Numbered from the stretch's first letter, positions 35,932 to 45,135 are shown. The stretch: DNA of 64,000 nt from Chitinophaga horti (GCF_022867795.2 NZ_CP107006.1:4960001-5024000); one strand, 5' to 3'. Made by a program: numbers and translations. The notes: generated from the sequence alone by a model not told the origin.

Positions 35932-36582
35932 ATGAAAGCATTTAACTTATTTATCAGATACCGTTTCCCGCTCGGGATCGTGTTATTGTTAGCGGGTGTT
36001 GCACTGGGCATCACTTTCGGCTGGTGGGAAGCCTCCATCGTACTGCTGTTAGGCCTGGTGTGTATCGTTACGCACTTCCTGTTTGGCCCGATGAGGCTGG
36101 TGCAGGAAGCCATGGAAGCCGGCGACGTAGACGGCGCCATGTCGCTCATGAACCAAATCAAATTCCCGAAACTGCTCTACAAACCCATCCGCTCGGCTTA
36201 CTTCTTTATGCAGTCCAACATGGCGATGTACAGCCAGGACCTGGATAAAGCAGAACATACGATCAAACAAAGTATTAAATCCGGCAGCCCGATGAAAGAG
36301 TTCGAGGGCATGCAATACTTTCAGCTGGGCAGCATCGCTTTCCAGAAGAATGATATTAAGACTGCGGACATGAACCTGAAAAGGGCCATGAAACTGGGTT
36401 TGCCTGATAAAGAAAACTCCGCGGGCGCCTTACTCATGCTGTGTTCTATCGCCATGACGCGCCGCGACTTTAAATCGGCTAAAGAGTACTTTCGTCGTGC
36501 GAAAGCGATGAAACCTACTACAGAGCAGCTGGTAGCGCAGATCAAACAGATGGACAAACATATTTCCCGCATGCCTGGTTGA
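35932..36582 (+). CDS. Membrane-anchored TPR-like protein
   Basis: A 216-residue protein. Two adjacent membrane helices (FPLGIVLLLAGVALGITFG; ASIVLLLGLVCIVTHFLF) form a hairpin anchor at residues about 12-52. The cytoplasmic remainder has tetratricopeptide-like helix pairs (YFQLGSIAFQKNDIKTAD; LMLCSIAMTRRDFKSAKEYF). It probably serves as a scaffold in the inner membrane. I do not recognise a specific family. It has a bidirectional terminator shared with the convergent PLP-enzyme gene. Confidence 0.8.
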   Translation: MKAFNLFIRYRFPLGIVLLLAGVALGITFGWWEASIVLLLGLVCIVTHFLFGPMRLVQEAMEAGDVDGAMSLMNQIKFPKLLYKPIRSAYFFMQSNMAMYSQDLDKAEHTIKQSIKSGSPMKEFEGMQYFQLGSIAFQKNDIKTADMNLKRAMKLGLPDKENSAGALLMLCSIAMTRRDFKSAKEYFRRAKAMKPTTEQLVAQIKQMDKHISRMPG

Positions 36583-36601
36583 TACCGGTACTACGGCACA
36601 C

Positions 36602-36636
36602 AAAAAAGGCTGACACCTGCGTGTCAGCCTTTTTTT
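36602..36636. terminator. Bidirectional intrinsic terminator
   Basis: A near-perfect hairpin with A-run on one side and T-run on the other (arms 36602-36616 and 36621-36636), between the convergent TPR-like and PLP-enzyme genes. It can serve both strands. Confidence 0.9.
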
Positions 36637-36637
36637 A

Positions 36638-37798
36638 TTACATTTTGGCCAGGGCCTGTTCGAGATCTTTGATAAGATAACCGGCATCTTCCAAACCGAT
36701 ATACAGTCGCACCATCCGGTGCCTGGGCTCATCGGCCCTGAAGTCCGCCACGTTCATTGACGCGCAGGCCGGAAAGGCCAGCGACTCGTGCCCGCCCCAG
36801 GATACGGCCATAAGGAAATGCTGCAGGGAATCGCAGAAACGTTCCACCTGGTCGATTGTCGTGGCTTTTAACTGGATAGTTACCAAACCACCCGCGCCCT
36901 GCATCTGGCGTTGGGCCAGTTCGTATTGCGGGAAGTCAGGGTCCATCGGATAAATTACCTTTTCGATAACGGGCTGCTGCTTCAACCAATCCACGATGGT
37001 TTTGGTTGTTTCGGTAATGCGTTGCAGCCGGATAGGCAATGTACGCAGTCCGCGCAGAAGCAGCCAGGCGCTGAAAGGAGATACGCCGCTGCCGATGTTC
37101 ATGTACTCGGAGGCAAATATTTTGCTGATCATATCGGTGGAGCCGGTAAGTACACCTGCTACCGTATCGCTATGACCGCTGATATATTTTGTGGCTGATT
37201 GCAGGCTGAGATCGATGCCGAGTTTAATGGGTTGCTGGTACAACGGGCTGCAATAGCTGTTATCCATAATGGTAACGAGGTGGTGACTTTTAGCCAGTGC
37301 TACAACGGCCTCGATATCCTGCAGTTCATACGTAAAAGAGTTGGGCGACTCCAGGTAAATAAGTCGGGTGTTGGGCTGAATGGCGGCCGCAAAGTTGGCC
37401 GTATTGGTACCGTCGACATACGTAGTGGAAACGCCGAAGCGTGGCAGGATGACGTCGAACATACGGGCGGCCCAACTGTACGGGTCGCGCACTGACACGA
37501 TGTGGTCGCCTTGTTTTACCTGTGACAGTACAGCGGCGAAGATAGCCGCGGCACCGCTGCCGAAAACGAGGGCTGCTTCTGCGCCGTCAAGGGCGGCCAG
37601 CTTTTTTTGCAGGATAGTGAGTGTGGGGTTGTTACCGCGAGAATAGAGGAAGCCTTTGTATTCATCCAGCATCAGCTCGCGCATTTCGCTCACCTTATCG
37701 AAAGCAAAATTGCTGCTCTGTACGATTGGCGGCGCAACGGCGTTAAAATACTGCTCTCTGTCTTCTCCCAGTTCATTCAAAATAAAGGATACGTCCAT
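36638..37798 (-). CDS. Cys/Met-metabolism PLP-dependent enzyme (cystathionine lyase/synthase family)
   Basis: A 386-residue fold-type I PLP enzyme. FLYSRGNNPTLTILQKKLA and VFGSGAAAIFAAVLSQVKQGD are N-terminal family blocks. IMDNSYCSPLYQQPIKLGID contains the PLP-ring Asp. SATKYISGHSDTVAGV contains the Schiff-base Lys. The C-terminal HESLAFP and the arginine in HRMVRLYIGLED bind the substrate carboxylate. It may act as cystathionine beta-lyase, gamma-synthase or a related sulfur enzyme; the exact reaction is not decided by sequence. Cytoplasmic. Confidence 0.9.
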   Translation of the reverse strand: MDVSFILNELGEDREQYFNAVAPPIVQSSNFAFDKVSEMRELMLDEYKGFLYSRGNNPTLTILQKKLAALDGAEAALVFGSGAAAIFAAVLSQVKQGDHIVSVRDPYSWAARMFDVILPRFGVSTTYVDGTNTANFAAAIQPNTRLIYLESPNSFTYELQDIEAVVALAKSHHLVTIMDNSYCSPLYQQPIKLGIDLSLQSATKYISGHSDTVAGVLTGSTDMISKIFASEYMNIGSGVSPFSAWLLLRGLRTLPIRLQRITETTKTIVDWLKQQPVIEKVIYPMDPDFPQYELAQRQMQGAGGLVTIQLKATTIDQVERFCDSLQHFLMAVSWGGHESLAFPACASMNVADFRADEPRHRMVRLYIGLEDAGYLIKDLEQALAKM

Positions 37799-37893
37799 TT
37801 CGACAAGTTGTTTTTAGTTTCTTTCAAGCCCATTTTACAAACATATAGCGTTTCTCCGTTTCCGGCGTCATGGAATTTACCAAATACTGATAC

Positions 37894-39222
37894 TTATGCG
37901 CCTTTGCGGTTTACCCGCTTCATCAGCAGGTACAACGGCAATCCGGCTACAAACAGGCTCAGTCCGATAGAGGCTGCTTTCCAATCCTGGATAAATATGT
38001 TTACTGTAACGAACAGGTATACTACCACAAACAGTAGCGTGAGGTAGGGATATAATTTCATTTTATAAATACCAGTACCATCGAGGTGCCGGGTTTTCTT
38101 CCGGAGGATAAACAGGCTAGCCGCCGCGGAGGCCAGTCCGATCGTATCGAACAACATCACATAGTTGAGGATCTTATCAAACGTGCCTACAAAAAACAGC
38201 ACGAGCAAAATGACCGCTACAAACACCGACAGTGCCACTTCCTGTACCTGCGTTTTACTGTTCACCCGCTTCAGCACCGGCGGCAGTATACCATCTTCCG
38301 CCATCGCGTAATACATGCGTGGATTGGAGATCAGGTTTACGTTCGCGTAGCCCAGTACGGAAATGAAAAGCAATAGCGAGATCGTTTTAAAGCCGTACGG
38401 ACCAAAGAAAGCTTCCGCCATACGGGCCGCCAGCGCATTGGTGTGCTGCAATTGTTCAAACCCGATTACTTTATAATAAGCGTAGTTGATGGTGAGATAC
38501 AATACTACGATGATCGCGAAACCATAAAACACACCGCGCGGCATATTACGACCGGGATCTTTTACATCAGAACCGAAGTTGATCGTTTGCTGGTAACCGC
38601 CGAACGTAAAAAACACTGGCACCAGCGCCGCGCCAAAGATATAGAGCCAGTTTTTAGGCTCCCTACTTTCCACCACCGCATTGGCATTCGACGGGTTGCC
38701 GCCGGAGAACACCGCGAGGCAAAGCAGCACCATCATCAATATTTTTAAGATCGTGAGTACATTTAAACTAGTAGCGCTCAGGCGAATGCCGAGCATATTG
38801 ATCCCATATAAGACCAGTACCGCCACCACGCCGATGAGTTTATGCCCTGCGCCGTTCTGTAACGAATCGGGTAACAGCACCGGGCTGATATACTCTGCAC
38901 CAATAAGGCATACCGCCGCTACAGATGCAGCGTTGGAGATGAGCAGCATCCAATTGATCATAAACCCATAAGCCGGGTGGTAACAATGTGACAACACCTT
39001 GTAAAAGCCGCCGGCTACCGGGTAGCGTGAGCCGATCTCCGCATAGGTAAGTGCACCACAGATGCTCACAATCCCCCCAATGATCCAGATAGCAAAAAAC
39101 ACCCTCGGGTCGTTCGTTTCGCGCGCCACGTTCACTGGTGTGCGAAAGATGCCCATGCCTATGACCAGGCTTACCACGATCATTGTAAGGTCAAAAATGC
39201 CCAGCTTTGGTTTAATGCTCAT
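37894..39222 (-). CDS. APC-family amino acid permease
   Basis: A 442-residue membrane transporter with about 12 helices. I prefer the ATG at 39222 (MSIKPKLGIFDLTMIVVSLV) because it starts just before helix 1; a start at 39288 would add 22 residues untypical for the family. Helix 1 has the unwound substrate motif VIGMGIFRTP, and helix 6 has FFTFGGYQQTINFG. It resembles the LAT/YfnA-like branch that exchanges or imports neutral amino acids. It is adjacent, in the same direction, to the Cys/Met PLP-enzyme gene (95 bp), so sulfur amino acids are possible cargo; this is inference. Confidence 0.88.
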   Translation of the reverse strand: MSIKPKLGIFDLTMIVVSLVIGMGIFRTPVNVARETNDPRVFFAIWIIGGIVSICGALTYAEIGSRYPVAGGFYKVLSHCYHPAYGFMINWMLLISNAASVAAVCLIGAEYISPVLLPDSLQNGAGHKLIGVVAVLVLYGINMLGIRLSATSLNVLTILKILMMVLLCLAVFSGGNPSNANAVVESREPKNWLYIFGAALVPVFFTFGGYQQTINFGSDVKDPGRNMPRGVFYGFAIIVVLYLTINYAYYKVIGFEQLQHTNALAARMAEAFFGPYGFKTISLLLFISVLGYANVNLISNPRMYYAMAEDGILPPVLKRVNSKTQVQEVALSVFVAVILLVLFFVGTFDKILNYVMLFDTIGLASAAASLFILRKKTRHLDGTGIYKMKLYPYLTLLFVVVYLFVTVNIFIQDWKAASIGLSLFVAGLPLYLLMKRVNRKGA

Positions 39223-39310
39223 GCGTACAAGATAGTAAATGAAATTGTTGAATGTGACCACCCGGGCGGATTTTAAGGGAAAATCCACTTTTTTATGTAC
39301 GTTTGCGCCT

Positions 39311-39500
39311 GAATACGGTTGTCTGTAATGGACATTAATAGGGAATCCGGTGCGAATCCGGAGCTATCCCCGTAGCTGTAATCCTGCTCCGGCTTTATGC
39401 CGGAACGTTTTCCGGGACTCGATTTTCTCCATTTACCACTGTCTCACATGAGGCGGGAAGGCCCTCCCGGGAAGCAGGAAAGCCAGAAGACCTGCCGCGT
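39311..39500 (+). promoter_or_regulatory. Cobalamin riboswitch upstream of BtuB receptor
   Basis: Conserved elements of the cobalamin aptamer are present in order: GGGAATCCGGTGCGAATCCG, AGCTATCCCCGTAGCTGTAA, a central CACTGTC segment, GGGAAGGC, and the B12 box AGCCAGAAGACCTGCC (39481-39496). It lies 120 bp before the btuB start and is oriented with it. On binding cobalamin it should reduce expression of the receptor and the genes behind it. Confidence 0.95.
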
Positions 39501-39618
39501 TTCAAATTTTCTTATCAGCGCTTTCGGGTGAAAAGCCGGGAATATGTATATACCATACTGGTATGCCCTTATTCTGTCTGTTCATTTTTCGAGAGCATAG
39601 TTTTAACATCAACCGACT

Positions 39619-41514
39619 ATGCAAAAGAAGTTTTACGCATTTCTGTCGGGCGGGTTGCTGCTATTAATGCAGGGCGCCGCCGCACAAGACACAACACAAA
39701 CCAACTTGTTGAACACCGTGGTGGTAACGGCCACCAAGTTCGCCAAGAAACAGGGCGAAACCGGCAAAGTGGTTACCGTTATTTCCCGCGAACAAATCGA
39801 CCGCAGCCGCGGTAAAAGCGTGGCTCAACTGCTGAACGAGCAGGTAGGCATGGTGATCGCCGGTGCTAACTCCAACCCCGGTAAAAACAAAGAGATTTAC
39901 TTCCGGGGCGCTACCACCAATTACACCACCATCCTGATCGACGGTATTCCGATTAACGATGCATCTGGGCTCACGGGCAGCAACATTGACCTGCGCTTCA
40001 TCCCAACCGACCAGATCGAGCGCATTGAAATTCTGCGTGGCACACAAAGCACCATGTACGGTGCCGATGCGATTGCAGGCGTGATCAACGTAATTACCCG
40101 CAAGGGCGGCGACAAAGCCGTGAGCGTGAGCGGCGACCTTAACTGGGGTAGCAATCGTACCGTGAAAGGTACAGTAGGCGCTAACGGCCGTACCGAAAAC
40201 ATCGACTACAACCTGAGCTTCACCCACCTGGAAACAGATGGTATTTCCGAAGCGGAGGACACCCTCAACACCGGCAAGTTCGACCGCGACGGCTATAAGC
40301 AGGATGCATTTATGGCCAATATCGGCATACACGCCAGCGAAAAACTGACACTGCGCCCGTTCCTCATGTATTCTAAATTCAAGAGCGATTACGATGGCGG
40401 TTCCTTTACCGACGGCGGCAACAAAACCAACTCCGAGTTCCTGCATACGGGCATCAGCGGTGTATACACCCTCGATAAAGGTATGATCCAGGCGAACTAC
40501 GGCTTCCAGAAAGTGAACCGTGCGGAAACAAGCTCCTTTGGTGTTTCGAATTACGACGGCCGCAACTGGATTGGCGATATCTTTGGCAACTACAATGTGA
40601 CCGACTGGATGCAGGTACTGGCAGGCGTAGAGTTACGTAAATCACAACTGCTGGATACTTCGCTCTCCACCCCTAACCCGGATATGCATAACACCAGTCC
40701 TTACGCAGCACTCTTCTTCCGTAACCTGGGCGGCTTTAACCTGGAGCTGGGCGGCCGCTACACGCTGCACAATACCTACGGCAACAACTTCACCTATACC
40801 ATCAACCCATCTTACCTGATCGCGGAGAAAGTGAAAGTATTTGCGACGTTGGCGACAGGCTTTAAGGCACCAACACTCACTAACCTGTACGGCCAATGGG
40901 GATCTAACCCCAACCTGGAGCCGGAAGAAGCGAGGACCTACGAAGGTGGTGCCGAAGTATCTGTATGGAACAACAAACTGGACCTGCGCGGTGTGGTGTT
41001 TAAAAGGGATATTAAGAACGTCATCTTTTATAATAACCTGGGCGAGTACGTCAACCTGAACGAGCAGAACGACAAAGGCTTTGAACTGGAGGCCACGGTT
41101 AAACCAGCGAAGTCTTTACAGATCAATGCTTATTATGCTTTCGTAGAAGGCAGCACTAACACGGTTTCCAGCACCGGTAAAGACTCTTTGTACTCCGATG
41201 TACTCGCACGCCGTCCGAAACACAGCGGTGGCATCAATATAGGTTACGAGATTTGTCCGCACCTGTTCATCAGCTCCAACGTGCGCTTTAATGGCGAGAA
41301 GAACGACCTTCGTTTCGACCCCGTTACTTACGCTTCCTCACCGGTGATGGTAAAGGAATTTACCCTGTGGGACATGTACGTGGAGTACCGTTATTCAAAA
41401 AAAGGACGTTTATACGCGAATTTTAATAATATTACAGACACGAAATACAATGAAATTTACGGGTACGGCACACTTGGCTTCAACGTGATGGCCGGCATCT
41501 CGTTTAACTTTTAA
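39619..41514 (+). CDS. btuB: TonB-dependent cobalamin receptor (BtuB-like)
   Basis: A 631-residue outer-membrane receptor with a signal peptide (about 1-22). A TonB box-like NTVVVTATK is followed by a plug domain (about 40-155, with REQIDRSRGKSVAQLLNEQV and ERIEILRGTQSTMYGADAI). The 22-strand barrel ends in GFNVMAGISFNF with a terminal aromatic. The size matches the BtuB group rather than SusC. The cobalamin riboswitch directly upstream supports vitamin B12 or a precursor as ligand. It is first of a three-gene unit. Confidence 0.93.
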   Translation: MQKKFYAFLSGGLLLLMQGAAAQDTTQTNLLNTVVVTATKFAKKQGETGKVVTVISREQIDRSRGKSVAQLLNEQVGMVIAGANSNPGKNKEIYFRGATTNYTTILIDGIPINDASGLTGSNIDLRFIPTDQIERIEILRGTQSTMYGADAIAGVINVITRKGGDKAVSVSGDLNWGSNRTVKGTVGANGRTENIDYNLSFTHLETDGISEAEDTLNTGKFDRDGYKQDAFMANIGIHASEKLTLRPFLMYSKFKSDYDGGSFTDGGNKTNSEFLHTGISGVYTLDKGMIQANYGFQKVNRAETSSFGVSNYDGRNWIGDIFGNYNVTDWMQVLAGVELRKSQLLDTSLSTPNPDMHNTSPYAALFFRNLGGFNLELGGRYTLHNTYGNNFTYTINPSYLIAEKVKVFATLATGFKAPTLTNLYGQWGSNPNLEPEEARTYEGGAEVSVWNNKLDLRGVVFKRDIKNVIFYNNLGEYVNLNEQNDKGFELEATVKPAKSLQINAYYAFVEGSTNTVSSTGKDSLYSDVLARRPKHSGGINIGYEICPHLFISSNVRFNGEKNDLRFDPVTYASSPVMVKEFTLWDMYVEYRYSKKGRLYANFNNITDTKYNEIYGYGTLGFNVMAGISFNF

Positions 41515-41528
41515 AAACACAGGCACCG

Positions 41529-42104
41529 ATGTCACTAAAACAACTTCAGCCCCGCTTCATAGTACTACTGGCCTTTATACTGGCAGTAGGCGTGCTGCGG
41601 ACCGCTACCGCCGGACAAATCACCGCGATCTCCAACTTCTCTCCCGTAGGAGCGATGGCCTTATTTGGCGGTGCTTACTTTTCAGAAAAGTGGAAATCAT
41701 ACGTGTTTCCCCTGCTTACGCTGTTCATCAGCGATGTACTGATCATGAAGATTTTTTTTAGTGACCTCAGTACCGGCCTGCTGTACGATGGCTGGATATG
41801 GAACTACCTTGCCGTAGCCGCCATGGTATTATGCGGACAGCTGCTCATCCGTAAAGTGAGCATCAGCAACCTGCTGATTGCCGGTATTGTGAGCGCTGTG
41901 GCCCATTGGCTGATCAGCGACCTCGGTATGTGGATGAGCAGCCTGAGTATTTACAGCCATGACTTTAATGGATTGCTGGAATGCTACATTGCCGCTATTC
42001 CTTTTATGAAGAATATGATGATCGCCAACCTCGTGTACGGCGCGATCATGTTCTTTGGATTTGAATACACCAAAGCCAGGTACCCGGTACTGGCCCAGGC
42101 TTAA
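41529..42104 (+). CDS. DUF6580-type membrane protein, putative cobalamin-linked transporter component
   Basis: A 191-residue integral membrane protein with about five or six helices. ISNFSPVGAMALFGGAYF near the N-terminus, a central WIWNYLAVAAMVLCGQLLI and ADLVYGAIMFFGFEY-like C-terminus (here IANLVYGAIMFFGFEY) match the family I know as DUF6580, labelled a putative transport protein. It is 14 bp behind btuB and under the same cobalamin riboswitch. The size and helix count resemble substrate-binding S-components of ECF transporters, so it may move cobalamin or a precursor across the inner membrane. That role is inferred from context. Confidence 0.82.
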   Translation: MSLKQLQPRFIVLLAFILAVGVLRTATAGQITAISNFSPVGAMALFGGAYFSEKWKSYVFPLLTLFISDVLIMKIFFSDLSTGLLYDGWIWNYLAVAAMVLCGQLLIRKVSISNLLIAGIVSAVAHWLISDLGMWMSSLSIYSHDFNGLLECYIAAIPFMKNMMIANLVYGAIMFFGFEYTKARYPVLAQA

Positions 42105-42113
42105 TATCATCTC

Positions 42114-42155
42114 AACTGCGCAATGCACCTCGTTTGCATTGCGCAGTTTCTTTTT
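42114..42155 (+). terminator. Terminator between DUF6580 and BtuF-like genes
   Basis: A 14-bp perfect stem (42114-42127 with 42135-42148) followed by TCTTTTT. It lies between two co-directional genes, so the BtuF-like gene (start 42170) is expressed either by readthrough or from its own promoter. Confidence 0.8.
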
Positions 42156-42169
42156 AAAACCCTGCTATC

Positions 42170-43126
42170 ATGATCGCTTCCTCCTTCCTCCCCGCCGCTA
42201 CGCAAATGATATACGATATGGGCCTGCAACACCTGCTGCAGGGCATCACGTTCGAATGCCCGCCTGCGGCGCTGGCGGAAAAGGAGCGCGTGGTGCGCTG
42301 TGTGCTGGAAGGCAATAACTACAGCAGCGAAGAGATAGACCGTATATTCTCCGCCTCCAAAGCGCAGGGGAAGAGCTTATATTATGTGGATGAGGAATTG
42401 CTGGGACGTATAGCCCCCGATGTGATCTTTACGCAGGATGTGTGTGAAGTGTGCCAGATCGACACCCGCTGCACCCAGCAGGCCATCAGTATGTTGCCCA
42501 AACAGCCGCAGCTGGTGCCACTGAGTCCCAATAACCTCAATGATGTATTTAAGTGTGCAGTCGACATCGCCACCGCGTTAGGACAGGAAGAAGCGGCCTA
42601 TCAACACCTGGCTGCCCTGCAGCAACGGCTGGATGCGGTTACCGACACATTGCGCCAGCATCGCTCCCCGTTACGCCGCGTAATGATCATGGAATGGATG
42701 GCGCCTATCTATAACTGCGGGCACTGGATACCTTACCAGGTTGCCTATGCCGGTGGTGTAGACATGCTTAGCAACCCGGCCGGCGACTCGATCGTAACGC
42801 CCTGGGAAAAGATCCAGCGATATGACCCGGAAGTACTGGTGATTGCGCCTTGTGGTTTTTTGACAGACAGGAGCGCCAATGAATTGTCTTTACTGACCAG
42901 CCTCCCCGGCTGGAACGATCTGCAGGCCGTTCGAAATGGCGAAACTTACCTGGCAGACTATGATCTGTTTACCCAGCCAAGCGCCAGCACCCTGGTAGAT
43001 GGTGTGGAGCTGCTGGCTAAGTTATTTCACCCGAATATCTTTACCATGCCGGCACACTTGCAGCACAAGTGGGCTACGCTGGAGCCGGCGATGGCTATTT
43101 CTCAAAATCCTGGAAGAAGTAAATAA
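42170..43126 (+). CDS. BtuF-like cobalamin-binding protein without signal peptide
   Basis: A 318-residue protein of the class III periplasmic-binding fold used by BtuF. The opening IASSFLPAATQMIYDMGL and DVIFTQDVCEVCQID correspond to family blocks, and RVMIMEWMAPIYNCGHWIPY leads into the second lobe. No signal peptide or lipobox is visible, and it begins directly in the first strand. It is therefore either cytoplasmic or its true start is elsewhere; upstream is a terminator, so a longer start is unlikely. No BtuC or BtuD gene is in the window. It may bind cobalamin or a precursor in the cytoplasm. It overlaps the convergent XRE gene by 32 bp. Confidence 0.82.
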   Translation: MIASSFLPAATQMIYDMGLQHLLQGITFECPPAALAEKERVVRCVLEGNNYSSEEIDRIFSASKAQGKSLYYVDEELLGRIAPDVIFTQDVCEVCQIDTRCTQQAISMLPKQPQLVPLSPNNLNDVFKCAVDIATALGQEEAAYQHLAALQQRLDAVTDTLRQHRSPLRRVMIMEWMAPIYNCGHWIPYQVAYAGGVDMLSNPAGDSIVTPWEKIQRYDPEVLVIAPCGFLTDRSANELSLLTSLPGWNDLQAVRNGETYLADYDLFTQPSASTLVDGVELLAKLFHPNIFTMPAHLQHKWATLEPAMAISQNPGRSK

Positions 43127-43679
43127 CGAGGATCACCGCATCGCCCGGCCCAACATTGGTAGGCTTGTGTGGCAGGCGGCCGTCGAAGAACAGGGAATCT
43201 CCCTCCTCCATCGCGTACGTCTCATTATTGATGAGATATTCTACCGTGCCTTTTACCACGTATTTATATTCATACGCATCCGTCTTAACCAGCGCCGGAC
43301 GTTTCGCACCTTCCTTCAATTCCAGTAGCACGATGTCGACCGTACTGTCTTTCAGGTTGCGCGTCAGCACACGGTTATAGAAAAAGCCTTTGGCGTCTTC
43401 CTTCTGAAAGGGAGCATAGTCCTTTTTCTTGATCAGGATTACCTTTGGCGTGTTTTTCTGCTGGTGGATGTCGTTGAAAAACTCGTTCATATCCAGGCTA
43501 AGCGCGCGGATAATATTTACCAGTACCAGCAGTGACGGTACGGTACGGTTGTTTTCAATCTGGGAAATCAATCCCTTGCTAACGTCGGCTTTATCGGCCA
43601 GCTCCTGTACGGTAATGCCTTTTGCCTTACGTTTTTCCTTTATCTTGGTGCTGATCTGAATGATTATGTCTTCCTGCAT
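43095..43679 (-). CDS. XRE-family regulator with cupin domain
   Basis: A 194-residue protein: N-terminal HTH (about 8-62, KRKAKGITVQELADKADVSK and LISQIENNRTVPSLLVL) and C-terminal cupin (about 110-188, YEYKYVVKGTVEYLINNE and GDSLFFDGRLPHKPTNVGPG). This arrangement is typical of small-molecule-responsive regulators such as those for amino acid or polyamine metabolism. The ligand is not known. Its 3' end overlaps the BtuF-like gene; no functional link is implied. Confidence 0.9.
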   Translation of the reverse strand: MQEDIIIQISTKIKEKRKAKGITVQELADKADVSKGLISQIENNRTVPSLLVLVNIIRALSLDMNEFFNDIHQQKNTPKVILIKKKDYAPFQKEDAKGFFYNRVLTRNLKDSTVDIVLLELKEGAKRPALVKTDAYEYKYVVKGTVEYLINNETYAMEEGDSLFFDGRLPHKPTNVGPGDAVILVIYFFQDFEK

Positions 43680-43798
43680 GGGATGTTTTTGCTCACAAAG
43701 GTTTAAATTAATAACAAATTAGATATTTTCGCGCAAACCGGGGCCTCAGCTGCTAAATTACAGCGCACCGGCCACATCTTGACAAAAATACTTACCCT

Positions 43799-44368
43799 AT
43801 GTTTAGTTTCGACCAAATCTTTACGATCAGCTTCACTTTATTTGCGGTGATCGATATCCTGGGCTCCGTTCCTATCCTGATATCGTTGCGGGAAAAGATC
43901 GGGGAGATCAGCGCTGCCAAGGCCACCCTGGCTTCCGGCGTATTGATGGTACTGTTCCTGATGGTGGGCGAGCCTTTCCTGAGGCTGATGAGCGTAGACG
44001 TGCAGTCGTTCGCGGTTGCCGGTTCCATCGTGATCTTCGTGATAGGCCTGGAAATGATACTGGGGATTGAGTTTTTCAAGAGTGATAACGATACAAAGAC
44101 GGGCAGCCTGGTGCCTATCGCCTTCCCGCTGATAGCCGGTTCCGGCACCCTTACTACGATCATGTCGCTGAAAGCTGACTTCAACGACTCCAACATTTTT
44201 GCCGGCATCTTCATTAACCTGGTGATCATTTACGTGGTGCTTCGCTCCCTCAGTTTTATAGAACGCATCCTCGGCAAAGCCGGCCTGATGGTAATCCGCA
44301 AGTTCTTTGGGGTGATTTTGCTGGCCATCGCCGTAAAAATCTTTAAAAGCAACATCGGGAACATCTAA
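43799..44368 (+). CDS. MarC-family integral membrane protein
   Basis: A 189-residue protein with about six transmembrane helices. The family blocks FAVIDILGSVPILISLREKI (Asp and Pro in helix 1) and FPLIAGSGTLTTIMSLKADF (the PLIAGPG-type repeat in helix 4) are present. The MarC family (UPF0056) is widespread and its function is unsettled; the earlier antibiotic-resistance role was not upheld. It stands alone ahead of the tRNA-Arg gene. Confidence 0.9.
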   Translation: MFSFDQIFTISFTLFAVIDILGSVPILISLREKIGEISAAKATLASGVLMVLFLMVGEPFLRLMSVDVQSFAVAGSIVIFVIGLEMILGIEFFKSDNDTKTGSLVPIAFPLIAGSGTLTTIMSLKADFNDSNIFAGIFINLVIIYVVLRSLSFIERILGKAGLMVIRKFFGVILLAIAVKIFKSNIGNI

Positions 44369-44412
44369 AATTCTAATTAAAAACTTAGCTTTGCACTCCC
44401 CTGTGGGGAACC

Positions 44413-44484
44413 GGTCTCGTAGTACAATGGATAGGACGAGGGTCTCCGAAGCCCTAGATGCAGGTTCGATTCCTGCCGAGACCA
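44413..44484 (+). tRNA. tRNA-Arg (anticodon CCG)
   Basis: A regular cloverleaf: acceptor GGTCTCG/CGAGACC, D arm with AATGGATAG loop, anticodon stem AGGGT/GCCCT with loop CTCCGAA (anticodon CCG, reads CGG), and T arm GCAGG-TTCGATT-CCTGC. No CCA is encoded. It shows what a normal tRNA in this genome looks like in contrast to the 12.9-kb tRNA-like RNA. Confidence 0.95.
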
Positions 44485-44490
44485 CAAACA

Positions 44491-44519
44491 AAAAAGGGAT
44501 GCACCCGGCATCCCTTTTT
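44491..44519. terminator. Bidirectional terminator after tRNA-Arg
   Basis: A hairpin with flanking A-run and T-run (44491-44502 with 44508-44519, 5-base loop). It can stop the tRNA transcript and the convergent membrane-protein gene ending at 44538. Confidence 0.9.
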
Positions 44520-44537
44520 CTTTATAACAACATCTTT

Positions 44538-45002
44538 CTACATCGCCCCGGCAGTCATAACTGCTCCCACGATCGCAGCAATGATCGCTAACACATAGAA
44601 ACATAAGATAACGATCGTAAACACCCCTACGAACTTAAAGCAGGACTTCAGGTTGCCAACGGATTGATTAAAGTTGTTCTGGTCAATACTGTGCAATGCC
44701 TTTTGCATTTTGCCCGCAAAAAGGAACAGGAAGTAGCAAGGGAAGAACCAGATAACACCGATGCCCACATACATGCCGGTCATTACACCGCCGAAAGCAC
44801 GGGTGGCAGAACTGTCTATGCCTCCCATAGCTGCGCCGTAGCTGGCCATCATTACAGACCTCATAAAAAAGGCGCCAACAATCATGAGGGCACTCAGTAC
44901 AAATCCAACAACAGCCAGGAACTTGGCCCAACGGGCGGCCTGACCCAGGTAGGACGCGGATTCTGCATCTACGCGCAGCTCGAACAAATCTTGATTAATC
45001 AT
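44538..45002 (-). CDS. Small membrane protein (DUF5362-like)
   Basis: A 154-residue protein with four predicted membrane helices: FLAVVGFVLSALMIVGAFFM, a Gly-rich second pair including GMYVGIGVIWFFPCYFLFLF, and VFTIVILCFYVLAIIAAIVG. The cytoplasmic loop KMQKALHSIDQNNFNQSVGN between helices 3 and 4 matches a Bacteroidota family I recall as DUF5362. Function unknown. It is monocistronic. Confidence 0.75.
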   Translation of the reverse strand: MINQDLFELRVDAESASYLGQAARWAKFLAVVGFVLSALMIVGAFFMRSVMMASYGAAMGGIDSSATRAFGGVMTGMYVGIGVIWFFPCYFLFLFAGKMQKALHSIDQNNFNQSVGNLKSCFKFVGVFTIVILCFYVLAIIAAIVGAVMTAGAM

Positions 45003-45084
45003 CGGGTTAAAGGTTTTGGATAAAATTATACAAAATTTCTATTTGTTTCACTTTCTGAGTGTGTAGATTATTGGTGTCTTCACA

Positions 45085-45114
45085 CAAAAACGGCGACGCA
45101 TCACACGCCGCCGT
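45085..45114 (-). terminator. Terminator of the Hint-protein operon
   Basis: A stem ACGGCG/CGCCGT (45090-45095 with 45109-45114) is followed on the minus strand by five T. It lies 21 bp past the Hint gene stop. Confidence 0.6.
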
Positions 45115-45135
45115 TCAATATGAGGGCAGGATAGA

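Noticed and set aside
39664..40446. 260-codon minus-strand frame
   Set aside because: It is the antisense shadow of the BtuB gene, whose own reading is clear.
44413..44484. Possible integration site at the tRNA-Arg gene
   Set aside because: No integrase gene or duplicated tRNA end was found nearby.
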